DNA of 55,260 nucleotides from Planctomycetota bacterium (GCA_016860685.1 BOJX01000009.1:1-55260); one strand, 5' to 3'; shown: positions 8,851 to 17,369, numbered from the stretch's first letter. A program made the numbers and translations. Notes: a model not told the origin generated them from the letters alone.

Positions 8851-8904
8851 GGTTGGATGTGGTAGGATTTCCCCCGGAGTGGATGGGGTTGGGAATCCTG
8901 CTGC

Positions 8905-9375
8905 GTGGCGAACCGGTACTTCATTGGCGAATACACGAAACCGCTCGACGAGAAGAATCGGTTGCGCATCCCGGATTCGATGCAGCGTGTGATTGAGGTG
9001 CAGCAGGGGGAAAATCGAGGGCTTTTCATCGTGTTGGGGGAGCAACCGGGGTCTTTGTCGCTTTATACCGAGCCCGTGTTCGACGAACTGGTGACGCGGT
9101 TGAAGACGGACACCTTGGAGTCGCCGGAGGCGATCGACTTCGAGTTGAATTTTTTCCCGCAGGTGCATCACGTGACGGGGGACGCGCAGTGGAGGTTCGT
9201 CCTGCCGGAGCAATTGCGAAAGAGAGCCGGCCTGAAGGATCAGGTGGTTCTCGCAGGTCGAGGACGGCGGATCGACGTCTTCGAGCCTGAAGCCTACGCA
9301 TCGGCCACGGCGGGCCGAAAGGAGGGGTGGCCGAACTGGTCGCGCTTCCTGCGGATGGAATCGCGGAACAAGTGA
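8905..9375 (+). CDS. mraZ: MraZ, SpoVT-AbrB-fold transcriptional regulator
   Basis: A 156-aa protein beginning with the MraZ signature: YFIGEYTKPLDEKNRLRIP matches the FxGEYxHxLDxKxRLxIP motif, and the second half repeats it as VTGDAQWRFVLPEQLRKRAG with a GRGRRIDVFEPEAY ending. MraZ forms ring-shaped oligomers and regulates the dcw cluster from its first position, the position it holds here. The start is GTG 8905, fixed by the conserved motif; no ATG is near. About 640 bases separate it from rsmH, unusual because these two genes normally adjoin closely. Confidence 0.9.
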   Translation: MANRYFIGEYTKPLDEKNRLRIPDSMQRVIEVQQGENRGLFIVLGEQPGSLSLYTEPVFDELVTRLKTDTLESPEAIDFELNFFPQVHHVTGDAQWRFVLPEQLRKRAGLKDQVVLAGRGRRIDVFEPEAYASATAGRKEGWPNWSRFLRMESRNK

Positions 9376-9905
9376 TGTGCGTGCGGAGCGAGGGGGCGCG
9401 GCCGCAGCGAGTGGAAGTCGCGGGGTTGGCGCACCGTGAGACAGGGACGTGGCGGCGCGTAAGCGTCGGGAGACGTTCTTGGGCGCGCAGCGGAACAAGG
9501 CGGTTCCGCTTCCGCGGGTATCAGCGGGCTTTCCGGGAGAGGATCCGGGAGCTTTTAAGCAGAATCGGGGCATCGCTTCACGGTTCAGGACGGGCGCTGA
9601 AGCGGTGCCGGGTGGGATCTGCGGGGGACTTCGAGCCGATCCGGAGGCGGCGGGTCGCCGTGCATGAGAGTATGCCCGGTGGTCCGGTCGACGACCGGAG
9701 GCGAGTGCGGAACCGGTGAGGGGAAGGAGACCTTCAGGAGCTTCGCGGCGCAGCAGCATGAGGCGACCTTGCCGCGAAACTGTGTTCTGACCGGCCGGTT
9801 CGATGTCGGACTTCGTCCGCCGCGAGGCGGTGCGGCAGATCACCACGAGCGCGGGATCATCCCGTCGTCAGGGATGCGCGACAGATCCCGCCTTTTTTTT
9901 GCGGG
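9376..9905 (+). ncRNA. Candidate structured RNA between mraZ and rsmH
   Basis: No convincing protein is encoded here; the overlapping track ORFs are Arg-rich shadows. The strand can fold into many strong, mostly non-overlapping hairpins: AGCGTC-GGGA-GACGTT (9462-9477, GNRA-type loop), AGCGGAAC/GTTCCGCT (9489-9510, 8 bp), CATCGCTTCA/TGAAGCGGTG (9571-9607, 10 bp with one G-U), TCCGGTC/GACCGGA (9683-9699, 7 bp, 3-base loop), GAAGG/CCTTC (9723-9735), TTCGCGGC/GCCGCGAA (9742-9778, 8 bp), and CCGCC-GCGA-GGCGG (9817-9830, GNRA loop). It ends in a terminator-like structure with a T-run. It could be a free ncRNA or the long leader of rsmH. The conserved cores of RNase P RNA, tmRNA and SRP RNA were looked for and not seen. 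Confidence 0.45.
9851..9900 (+). terminator. Attenuator-like terminator with alternative stems before rsmH
   Basis: Segments GCGGGATC, ATCCC, GGGAT and GATCCCGC follow in order and are directly succeeded by C and a run of eight T. First and fourth pair perfectly over 8 bp; third and fourth form a compact terminator hairpin; second and third, or first and second, form competing hairpins. It lies about 115 bases before the rsmH start, so it could terminate the mraZ transcript or attenuate the downstream operon. Confidence 0.6.
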
Positions 9906-10016
9906 TCTTTGACGGGGAAGCACGGGAGCGGCAGTCGGCGTCGAGGGATCGCTCGAAGCGCCCTTCGCAGGTGGACATGCGGGTGCGCCGACCGGGATGC
10001 GTGAAGGGGCGTTGAA

Positions 10017-11000
10017 TTGTCCGGGGGTGGGCGAGGGCATACTCCGGTCCTGCTCGACGCGGTGATGCGCTGGCTGCGGGTTCAGCCGGATGATGTGGTG
10101 GTGGACGCCACGATCGGGCTGGGAGGACATTCAGCGGCGTTAGGCTCACGGCTTGGGTCCGGGGGAACGCTGATCGGCCTGGACCGCGACCCTGAAGCCT
10201 TGCGGAAGGCTGGAACGGTCCTTGCGGGGCTGGCATGCCGAGTCGTGATTCGGCAAGCGAATTTCGGTGAGTGCGCAGCGGTGCTGGCGGAGACGGGCAT
10301 CGGTCGTGCGAATGTGATCTTCGCGGATCTGGGTGTGAATTCCGAGCAGCTCGACGATCCGGCGCGAGGGTTTTCGTTTCAGGCGGACGGTCCGCTGGAC
10401 ATGCGGCTGGATCCGGATGCGCCAATGCAGGCATCGGACCTGGTCAACCGCCTGTCCGAGAAGGAGCTGGGCGACCTGATTTACGATAACGCGCAGGAGC
10501 CGGCGAGCCGGAAGATCGCACGTCGGATTCATGAGGCGCGTCGCAGCGGCCGGATTATGACGACGGGGCATCTGGCCAGGCTGGTGTGCGAGGCGCTGGG
10601 GGTTGACCCGTCGTCGAGGCGAAGCCGGATTCACCCGGCGACGCGGACGTTTCAGGCGCTTCGGATCGCGGTGAATGACGAGATGAGCGCGTTGGACCGG
10701 TTTCTGGAAGCCGCGCCGGACCTGCTGCACGCTGGAGGCCGGATCGGTGTGATCAGCTTTCACAGCGGGGAGGACCGGCGGGTCAAGCGTGATTTTCTGC
10801 GGCGTCGCGGCGAGGGCGTATACCGGATCGTGACAAAAAAACCCGTCGTCGCCGACGAGTCGGAGCGCGACGCGAATCCGCGGTCGCGCAGCGCGAAACT
10901 CCGGGTGGCGGTGCGTGAGCCGGCGGGGGAGGCGTGGATCGCGGCGGGAGGCGCCCCTGAGCCGGATGAGGGGAGTGACGAGACGGGCGACGAATCCTGA
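10017..11000 (+). CDS. rsmH: 16S rRNA (cytosine1402-N4)-methyltransferase RsmH (MraW)
   Basis: A 327-aa class I SAM-dependent methyltransferase that modifies C1402 in the decoding region of 16S rRNA. The N-terminal GHTPVLLDAVMRWL motif, SAM-binding VVDATIGLGGHSAALGSRL, the central DLGVNSEQLDDPARGFSF and the C-terminal ISFHSGEDRRVKRDFLRRR are all characteristic. The start is the rare TTG 10017, chosen because the conserved HTPVLL motif lies only seven codons in; AAGGGG lies about nine bases upstream. Length is normal for the family. It is the first gene after the structured 530-base stretch and probably opens the main dcw transcription unit. Confidence 0.92.
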   Translation: MSGGGRGHTPVLLDAVMRWLRVQPDDVVVDATIGLGGHSAALGSRLGSGGTLIGLDRDPEALRKAGTVLAGLACRVVIRQANFGECAAVLAETGIGRANVIFADLGVNSEQLDDPARGFSFQADGPLDMRLDPDAPMQASDLVNRLSEKELGDLIYDNAQEPASRKIARRIHEARRSGRIMTTGHLARLVCEALGVDPSSRRSRIHPATRTFQALRIAVNDEMSALDRFLEAAPDLLHAGGRIGVISFHSGEDRRVKRDFLRRRGEGVYRIVTKKPVVADESERDANPRSRSAKLRVAVREPAGEAWIAAGGAPEPDEGSDETGDES

Positions 11001-11033
11001 AAGACATTCGTAAGCGGAGCACTGAGGACGACG

Positions 11034-12014
11034 ATGGCGCGCGAGACGAAGGTGGCGTTGATTCTGGGGCTGGCGTTCATCATCTGCTTTGCGGCGATCT
11101 TGACGCGGCGGGCTGGGGAACCGGGTCTGGCGGACGGCGTAGACCGGTCGACGCGGATCGATCTGGGGACGGTGGCAGGAGGGAGTCTGAAGGATACGGC
11201 GGTCCGGCTTGCGGCGGATGCGAAAGATGCGGCGGCGGAGGCGATCCCGGCGTTGAGTTCGGGGATGTCCGATCTGGTGACGGAAACCGGACGTGCGTTG
11301 GACGCCCTGACGGGCGGCGAGAAGGGCGCTCCGGGCGGGAGGGTGAACGCCGCCGCGCCGGATGCATCGGAGCGACACAAGAAACTTGAACAACTGCTGG
11401 ACGAGCGTCTTTCCGGGCCGAAGGGCGGAGCGTCGCCGTCGCCGGATCCGATGAAAGAGACCCAGGTCGCGGACGCGGGAGCGAAGCCTGCGGGTTCCGT
11501 CGCCGGGAGGCCGGATAAGGCCACGACGAAAACGCACGCGGTGGCCAAGGGTGAGACGCTGATGCAGATCGCGCGAGCTCAATACGGACCGCAGTGGAAG
11601 GCCGGGCTGGATGCGATCATGAAAGCGAATGCGGACAAGATCCGCGATGCGAACCAGATCCCCGCAGGAGTAAAGCTGGTTGTGCCGGTTCTGAGCGTCG
11701 ACGGGTCGTCGAGCAATCGGGCTGAGGCGAAACCGTCGGGTGCGAAGGCTCCGCTCGGCGGAAGCGGTGAGAAGACCGCGGCGGCACAAGGTGGGCGACC
11801 GTCGCTGGCGTCGGCGAAGGGATCGGCTCGTCAACACGAGGTGCGCAACGGGGAGACGCTTTACTCGATCGCGCGGACGGTGTTGGGGGACGCCAGCCGC
11901 TGGAAAGAGATTCACGAGATGAACAAGGACGTGCTGCGCGATCCAGCTCAGGTCCGCGCCGGGATGAGGCTGCGACTGCCGGAGGGAACATCCGGGAGAA
12001 ACGGATCGACATGA
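11034..12014 (+). CDS. Membrane-anchored protein with two LysM domains
   Basis: A 326-aa protein with an N-terminal membrane segment (VALILGLAFIICFAAIL, about residues 7-23), a long low-complexity linker rich in Ala, Gly and Lys, and two LysM-like repeats: THAVAKGETLMQIARAQYG (about 164 onward) and QHEVRNGETLYSIARTVLG (about 265 onward). LysM domains bind N-acetylglucosamine-containing glycans such as peptidoglycan, so the protein probably links membrane and wall. Its position between rsmH and the ftsL-like gene suggests a role in division or wall synthesis. Its TGA overlaps the ATG of the next gene (ATGA), so translation is coupled. Confidence 0.85.
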   Translation: MARETKVALILGLAFIICFAAILTRRAGEPGLADGVDRSTRIDLGTVAGGSLKDTAVRLAADAKDAAAEAIPALSSGMSDLVTETGRALDALTGGEKGAPGGRVNAAAPDASERHKKLEQLLDERLSGPKGGASPSPDPMKETQVADAGAKPAGSVAGRPDKATTKTHAVAKGETLMQIARAQYGPQWKAGLDAIMKANADKIRDANQIPAGVKLVVPVLSVDGSSSNRAEAKPSGAKAPLGGSGEKTAAAQGGRPSLASAKGSARQHEVRNGETLYSIARTVLGDASRWKEIHEMNKDVLRDPAQVRAGMRLRLPEGTSGRNGST

Positions 12015-12298
12015 AGACCGGGCGCTGGCTGGGCGCAATGCTCCTGTTGTTGGGAACGGGGCTGGGGGTGGTTCACCTTCGGACGGAGCAGTCGCGGTGC
12101 GCGGCGAGGATTCTGTCCTCGGAGACGGAGCGACTTCGCCTGCGCAGCGAGTTGTGGGCGTATCAAACGGGGGTCGCGCGGCTTCGCAGCCCGGGAGCGG
12201 TTCGCGACCGCCTTGCGAGACTGGAGGCACAGTCGCGGTCCGGCGCCGGTGTGGAGGTTTCTGACGCAAGCCCCGGGATGACGTTGACCAGCAGGTAA
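12011..12298 (+). CDS. ftsL: FtsL-like bitopic division protein
   Basis: A 95-aa protein with a short cytoplasmic start, one membrane segment (LGAMLLLLGTGLGVVHL) and an extracytoplasmic helical stretch (SSETERLRLRSELWAYQTGVARL) with coiled-coil character. This topology, size and position between rsmH and ftsI are those of FtsL, which scaffolds the septal synthase with FtsB and FtsQ. Sequence conservation in FtsL is poor, so the call rests on topology and context. ATG 12011 overlaps the stop of the LysM gene by four bases. Confidence 0.65.
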   Translation: MKTGRWLGAMLLLLGTGLGVVHLRTEQSRCAARILSSETERLRLRSELWAYQTGVARLRSPGAVRDRLARLEAQSRSGAGVEVSDASPGMTLTSR

Positions 12299-12304
12299 GT
12301 TTCA

Positions 12305-14119
12305 ATGACCCAGGGAACCAGCAGGTTCGCAGCCGTCCGTCGCCGAACCGGGGTCTGGGTGTTGACCGGGTTGATGGCGCTGCTGCTGTCGACGGCGGGG
12401 CGGCTGGCATACGTTCTGAAGACGGACGGCGAGCGGCTGGCGGGTCTTGCGGAGCGTCAGCAGTTCAAGCGGATCGTCCTGCCTGCGCGGCGCGGCAGTA
12501 TTTTTGACGATCGAGGCCGGATGCTCGCGGGGACGCGGCGCGTTCCCGATGCCTTTGTCGACGCCCGCCTTCTTTTCAATCTCATCGAAAACGAACACCC
12601 GGACGAGGCGGCCCGGGAAGCGGCGTTCCGGGACTGGTGTGATCAGGTCGCGGTGCGACTGAACCTTCCGGGTGCGAAGGTTGCGGAGTTGATCCGGCAA
12701 CGTTCCGCATCGTCATATGTGATCCTGAAGCGTGAGCTGGATGAAAGCGAGGCGGCGGCGATCCTGAATCTGGATGATGCGTTCAGCCGGGCGGTGGGGG
12801 TGACGCCGGCGTCGGCGCGCGTGTACCCGCTGGGATCGTCGATGGCGCACGTGGTCGGGTTTGTGGGTCGAGAAGGGCACGGTTTGGAGGGGATTGAGCG
12901 CCGTTTCGACGAAATGCTGTGCGGAACGGATGGAGAGCGGAGGACGACCTGCACGGTTTCGCGCGGGTCGCTGGATCTGCGGCTGGACGGAGCCCGCGAC
13001 CCGGTGGACGGTCGTCACGTGGTGCTGACGACGGATGCGGAGATCCAGCGGATCGTCGAGGAGCAACTCGCGTCGGCGGTGGAGAAATTCTCGGCGGAGA
13101 GCGCAGTCGGGGTGGTGATGGACCCCCGGACGGGCGACGTGCTGGCGCTGGCGTGTGTGCCGACGTACGATCCGAACGAGCCTGCGGCAAGTCCGACGGC
13201 GGCACGACGGAACCGGGCGATCACGGATCCGATCGAGCCGGGAAGCTGCTTCAAACCCTTTGTCGGATCGCTGGCGCTTCAGGAGGGGTTTGTTTCGTCG
13301 CGGGAGTCGATCAACTGTCATCACGGTCAATATTTCTTCGGGGCGCGACGGGTGCGCGACACGCATCCGCAGGGATACCTCGATCTTAAGGGCATCATCG
13401 TTCACAGCAGCAACATCGGGATCGGGACGATCGCGGCGCGGATGCCGAAGGAAGCGATGGAGCGGTTTGTGCGTTCCTTCGGGTTCGGTGCGCCGACGGG
13501 GATTGAGCTTCCTGGGGAATCTGGGGGGATCGTCAAACCGTCAACGATGTGGTCGGGATATTCGACGGTGTCGCACTCTTTCGGTCAGGAGTTGGCGGTG
13601 ACGCCGCTTCAGCTAGTGACCGCGCTGTGCGCGATGGTGAACGGGGGCGAACTTCCCGCCCCGCGGATCGTGCGCGGGGTATTGAACGCCGACGGATCGG
13701 TCGTGGAGTGGAACGAGGGGTTGAAGGTCGTGCGCCGGGTGCTGCGCGAGGATGTCGCGTCGTTGTTCGGCAACGAGATCCTTCCGGCGGTCGTGGAGGA
13801 CGTTCAGGAAGGCAACCTCAAGTCGCAGAAGTACACGACGCTGGGGAAGACGGGGACGGCGCAGGTTCCGTATCCGAACCGGCCGGGGTACGAGCCGGGC
13901 GCCTACGTTGGGTCGTTCCTCGGCGCTGGACCGGTGGGGGACGCGCGGCTGGCGGTGATCGTGATGGTGCGCAAGCCGAACCCGTCGAAGGGTTATTACG
14001 GGCGGACCGTGGCGGGTCCGGCGGTGAAGGCGATTCTGGAGCAGTCGCTGGAGTATCTGGGGGTTCCGCCGGATCGCGAGCCGAAAGCCGGAGTTCGCCT
14101 GACGGATCTCGGGGGGTAG
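12305..14119 (+). CDS. ftsI: Penicillin-binding protein 2/FtsI-type transpeptidase
   Basis: A 604-aa class B penicillin-binding protein. A membrane segment lies at about residues 16-35, followed by a pedestal domain containing RRGSIFDDRGRMLA, and a transpeptidase domain with SxxK motif SCFK (about 312; context IEPGSCFKPF), SSN (about 368; HSSNIGIGT) and KTGTAQ (about 514). It cross-links septal peptidoglycan outside the membrane and normally partners FtsW, encoded five genes downstream. The active-site serine is followed by Cys rather than the common Thr. ATG 12305 lies six bases after the ftsL-like stop. Length is normal. Confidence 0.92.
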   Translation: MTQGTSRFAAVRRRTGVWVLTGLMALLLSTAGRLAYVLKTDGERLAGLAERQQFKRIVLPARRGSIFDDRGRMLAGTRRVPDAFVDARLLFNLIENEHPDEAAREAAFRDWCDQVAVRLNLPGAKVAELIRQRSASSYVILKRELDESEAAAILNLDDAFSRAVGVTPASARVYPLGSSMAHVVGFVGREGHGLEGIERRFDEMLCGTDGERRTTCTVSRGSLDLRLDGARDPVDGRHVVLTTDAEIQRIVEEQLASAVEKFSAESAVGVVMDPRTGDVLALACVPTYDPNEPAASPTAARRNRAITDPIEPGSCFKPFVGSLALQEGFVSSRESINCHHGQYFFGARRVRDTHPQGYLDLKGIIVHSSNIGIGTIAARMPKEAMERFVRSFGFGAPTGIELPGESGGIVKPSTMWSGYSTVSHSFGQELAVTPLQLVTALCAMVNGGELPAPRIVRGVLNADGSVVEWNEGLKVVRRVLREDVASLFGNEILPAVVEDVQEGNLKSQKYTTLGKTGTAQVPYPNRPGYEPGAYVGSFLGAGPVGDARLAVIVMVRKPNPSKGYYGRTVAGPAVKAILEQSLEYLGVPPDREPKAGVRLTDLGG

Positions 14120-14295
14120 GGGACGGCCGTGAAGTGTGAAGTGAATGTCAAATGCGCTGGCGCGGCGTGGAGCATAGTCCGGCGAACGTAGGCGAAGCCC
14201 GGACCGCGCGGTATCGGGGATGATTCGGGGGCGTAGAATCGGCGGAACATCGTCTGCGCGAGTTGCGGGATTTCAAGTCACAGAAGGTTCACGTC

Positions 14296-15810
14296 ATGTT
14301 TGAAGGCGTCGGCTTGCACGAGTTGCTGAGGGCGGCGGGCCTCGAGGAGGTTTGTCATGCACCTGGATGCACGGGCTCCGGGCGGGTGATCACGGGGGTG
14401 ACGGAGGACTCCCGCAAGGTGATTTCCGGGGCGTGCTTCGTGGCGGTGCGCGGGACGGCGGTTGACGGGCATCGGTATGTGAAGGATGCGGTGGGTGCGG
14501 GGGCCGCCGTGGTAGTGGTCGAGGATGTGGGGATCGTCGAGAAGGGCGCGGTGGTGATCCGCGTGAAGGACACACGTGTTGCCCTGGCGCGGCTGGCAGC
14601 GGCGTTTTACGGCGTGGATTCTCACGGGGCGGCGGGATTCCCGCTGATCGGAGTGACGGGCACTAACGGGAAGACGACGACGGCGTATCTGCTGCGCTCG
14701 ATGCTGTCGGCCGCGGGGCATCGGCCCGCAATGCTGGGGACGATCGAGTACGACCTGATGGTGCGGAAGGTGACCGCTCCGCTGACGACGCCGGGAGCGG
14801 TGGAGCTTTGCGCTGCGCTGGGGGAGGCGCGGCGCGCCGGGGCCACGGCAGCGGCGATGGAGGTCTCCTCACATGCGTTGGACCAGCGGCGGTGCGACGG
14901 CCTGCGGTTCGAGGTTGGAGTGTTCACGAACCTCTCGGGGGATCACCTGGATTATCACAAGACGATGGAGGCGTACTTTGCGGCGAAACGACGCCTTTTT
15001 GAGATGCTGGAGAGGGAGGCGACGGCGGTGATCTGCGCCGATGATGCGCGGGCGGACGAGCTGAGACGGGCTACGCGGGCGCGGGTGCGGACGTTCGGAT
15101 TGAGCGAGGCGGACGTGACGGCGCGGATCACGCGGTTGGACGGCGCGTTCAGCGAGTTTGTCATCGACGGTCTTGCGGGTCCGGTGCGGGTGCGGTCGCG
15201 TCTGATCGGCTCGCACAACGTTTTGAACATTCTCGGGGCGGCGACGGCGGCGGAGGCGGTGGGCGCGACGCCCGAGGCGATCGAGCGCGGAGTCGCGGCG
15301 GTCGACGGGGTTCCGGGTCGTCTGCAACGGGTCGAGCGGGACGACTGCGCGTTCCGGGTGTACGTGGATTATGCGCACACGGATGCGGCGCTGGAGAACG
15401 TGCTGCGCGTGCTGCGTCCAGTGACGACGGGACGAATCATCACGGTGTTCGGGTGCGGGGGCGACCGGGATCGGACGAAGCGTCCGCGGATGGCGTGTTC
15501 GGCGGCGGCGGGATCGCACGTGGTCGTGGTCACGAGCGACAATCCGCGGACGGAGGATCCGCTGGCGATCATCGAGGAGATCGTCAGCGGGTTCGACACG
15601 GAGGGGCGGCGGAAGGCGCACATTGAGCCGGACCGTCGGGCGGCGATCGGGTGGGCGCTTTCGCAGGCGCGGCCGGGAGACACGGTTCTTATCGCCGGCA
15701 AGGGTCACGAGGACTACCAGATCGTCGGTAAGGTGAGGCATCAGTTCGATGATGCGGCGGTGGCGGCGGAGTTTCTGAAAGGCGCGCCGGGATTGCGCCA
15801 CGCGGGTTGA
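14296..15810 (+). CDS. murE: UDP-MurNAc-L-Ala-D-Glu:meso-DAP ligase MurE
   Basis: A 504-aa cytoplasmic Mur ligase. The ATP-binding motif GVTGTNGKTTTAYLLRSM (about 118-135) and the acceptor motif DNPRTEDP (about 415) are present; DNPR is the motif of enzymes that add meso-diaminopimelate rather than lysine. It makes the UDP-MurNAc-tripeptide, the substrate of MurF encoded next. The track start is TTG 14263, but ATG 14296 has AGAAGG eight bases upstream and begins with the expected MFEGVGLHELLRAAG, so it is preferred. A 176-base spacer separates it from ftsI and contains a 6-bp hairpin and a weak TAGAAT element. Confidence 0.92.
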   Translation: MFEGVGLHELLRAAGLEEVCHAPGCTGSGRVITGVTEDSRKVISGACFVAVRGTAVDGHRYVKDAVGAGAAVVVVEDVGIVEKGAVVIRVKDTRVALARLAAAFYGVDSHGAAGFPLIGVTGTNGKTTTAYLLRSMLSAAGHRPAMLGTIEYDLMVRKVTAPLTTPGAVELCAALGEARRAGATAAAMEVSSHALDQRRCDGLRFEVGVFTNLSGDHLDYHKTMEAYFAAKRRLFEMLEREATAVICADDARADELRRATRARVRTFGLSEADVTARITRLDGAFSEFVIDGLAGPVRVRSRLIGSHNVLNILGAATAAEAVGATPEAIERGVAAVDGVPGRLQRVERDDCAFRVYVDYAHTDAALENVLRVLRPVTTGRIITVFGCGGDRDRTKRPRMACSAAAGSHVVVVTSDNPRTEDPLAIIEEIVSGFDTEGRRKAHIEPDRRAAIGWALSQARPGDTVLIAGKGHEDYQIVGKVRHQFDDAAVAAEFLKGAPGLRHAG

Positions 15811-15860
15811 ATCGGGCGTGAGACGAGAAGAGGCCGAGGTCAACAACCGGGAGGTCGAGG

Positions 15861-17369
15861 GTGCATCCGATCAAGATCGCTGATATTGCGGCGGCGGCGG
15901 GGGGAGCGTGGACGGGACCGCAGGGCGTGGTGATCCGCGGGATTGCGACGGACTCGCGGGCGGTGCGTTCGGGGGACTTGTTCGTTGCAATCGTTGGGCA
16001 ACGACTTGATGGTCATCATTTTCTGGCGGATGCGCTGCGTGCCGGGGCGGCGGCATGCCTGGTGGAGCGTGAATGCGCCGAGGGTGCGTGCGCTGGCTTG
16101 CGCGACCGGATGATCGTCGTGGATGACACGATTGCGGCGCTGGGACGGCTGGGCGGGTGGTACCGCCGGACGGCGCTTACAGCGCGGACGACGGTGATTG
16201 GCGTCACGGGCAGCAACGGGAAGACGACGACGAAGCTGATGATCGACCACGTGCTTGCGGGGGAGCTGGCGGGCCGGGCGTCGGAGCGGAGCTTCAATAA
16301 CGCGATCGGGGTTCCGCTGACGCTGCTGTCGGCGGAAGCGACGGATGATTATCTGGTTGTGGAGATCGGGACGAGCGCGCCGGGGGAGATCGACGCACTG
16401 TCGCGGATGGCGCAGCCGGACGTGGCGGTGATCACGTCGATCGGAGCGGCGCACCTCGCAGGGCTGGGCGACGTGGCGTCGGTGGCGGCGGAGAAGGCGT
16501 CCATCCTGCGGCATGTGCGTCGCGGGGGGCTGGCGGCGGTGAACATCGACGCCGCTGAGATTCTCCCTCATCTTCCGGGGATTCCGGCGCCGGGGCGTCA
16601 TCGAGATCGTGTGCGCGGCGAGGTTGCGGCATTTCCGGGGGCGACGGTGGGTCGTGGCGGGTTGTTGCGCGAGGAAGGAGATTCGAACTACCGGCTTTGC
16701 ACGGTGGGCCGCAATCCTCAGGCGGACTTGTTTGTGACGTGCATCGAAGGGGATCTCGACGGAACTTCGTTCGTTCTGGATGGAGACACGGCGGTTCGGT
16801 TGCGACTTCCCGGGGCGCATCACGCGACGAACGCGGCCCTGGCGTACGCGGTGGCGCGATGGATGGGGTTGACGTCGCAGACGGTGGGGGAGCGTCTTTA
16901 CGAATTCGTGCCACCGTCGGGACGGACGCGTCGGGTGGATTTCGGCGACGTGACGTTGATCGACGACGCGTACAACGCGAACCCGTCGAGCATGAGGGCG
17001 GCGCTGGACATCCTCTCCTCAGTGCGCGGGCGGCGGCGCGTGTTTGTGATGGGGGAGATGAAGGAACTGGGATCCGCGGCGGTGGAGTGGCACCGGAAGA
17101 TCGGTGAGGCGGCGGCAAGGGCTGGGGTGGATCTGTTTATTGCAGCCGGCGCTCACGCCCACGCGGCGGCGCAGGCGGCGGCATCCGCGGGGGTTTCCGA
17201 GATTGTACTTTGTGATGATGCGGGGCACGCGGCGGATCTGATCGTGAGCCGGGTAGGGCAGGATGATGTGATCCTCGTGAAGGGATCGCGCGCGGCTGGG
17301 CTGGAGGTGGTGGTTCAGCGCCTGGAGTCGGCGCTGAGCGGTTCGAGGCTGATCCGGGCCGCGTCATGA
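15861..17369 (+). CDS. murF: UDP-MurNAc-tripeptide:D-Ala-D-Ala ligase MurF
   Basis: A 502-aa Mur ligase that adds the D-Ala-D-Ala dipeptide made by Ddl. It shows the N-terminal MurF domain start (IADIAAAAGG, IATDSRAVRSGDLFVAI), the ATP loop VTGSNGKTTTKLMIDHVL (about 114-131), SFNNAIGVPLTLL, and DDAYNANPSSMRAALDIL, the last being diagnostic of MurF. The start is GTG 15861 with GGGAGG upstream. It follows murE after 50 bases and is followed by mraY. Length is about 50 aa above E. coli MurF, apparently from surface insertions in the middle domain. Confidence 0.92.
   Translation: MHPIKIADIAAAAGGAWTGPQGVVIRGIATDSRAVRSGDLFVAIVGQRLDGHHFLADALRAGAAACLVERECAEGACAGLRDRMIVVDDTIAALGRLGGWYRRTALTARTTVIGVTGSNGKTTTKLMIDHVLAGELAGRASERSFNNAIGVPLTLLSAEATDDYLVVEIGTSAPGEIDALSRMAQPDVAVITSIGAAHLAGLGDVASVAAEKASILRHVRRGGLAAVNIDAAEILPHLPGIPAPGRHRDRVRGEVAAFPGATVGRGGLLREEGDSNYRLCTVGRNPQADLFVTCIEGDLDGTSFVLDGDTAVRLRLPGAHHATNAALAYAVARWMGLTSQTVGERLYEFVPPSGRTRRVDFGDVTLIDDAYNANPSSMRAALDILSSVRGRRRVFVMGEMKELGSAAVEWHRKIGEAAARAGVDLFIAAGAHAHAAAQAAASAGVSEIVLCDDAGHAADLIVSRVGQDDVILVKGSRAAGLEVVVQRLESALSGSRLIRAAS

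Noticed and set aside
9327-9719. 130-aa ORF overlapping the mraZ end
   Set aside because: Arg-rich composition, overlaps mraZ in another frame, no recognisable motif; typical high-GC shadow.
9376-9905. RNase P RNA, tmRNA or SRP RNA in the mraZ-rsmH spacer
   Set aside because: rnpB lies near mraZ in some bacteria, so it was checked; the universal GAGGAAAGTCC and ACAGAA core sequences, a tmRNA T-arm/tag and the SRP GGAAGCAGC loop are all absent.
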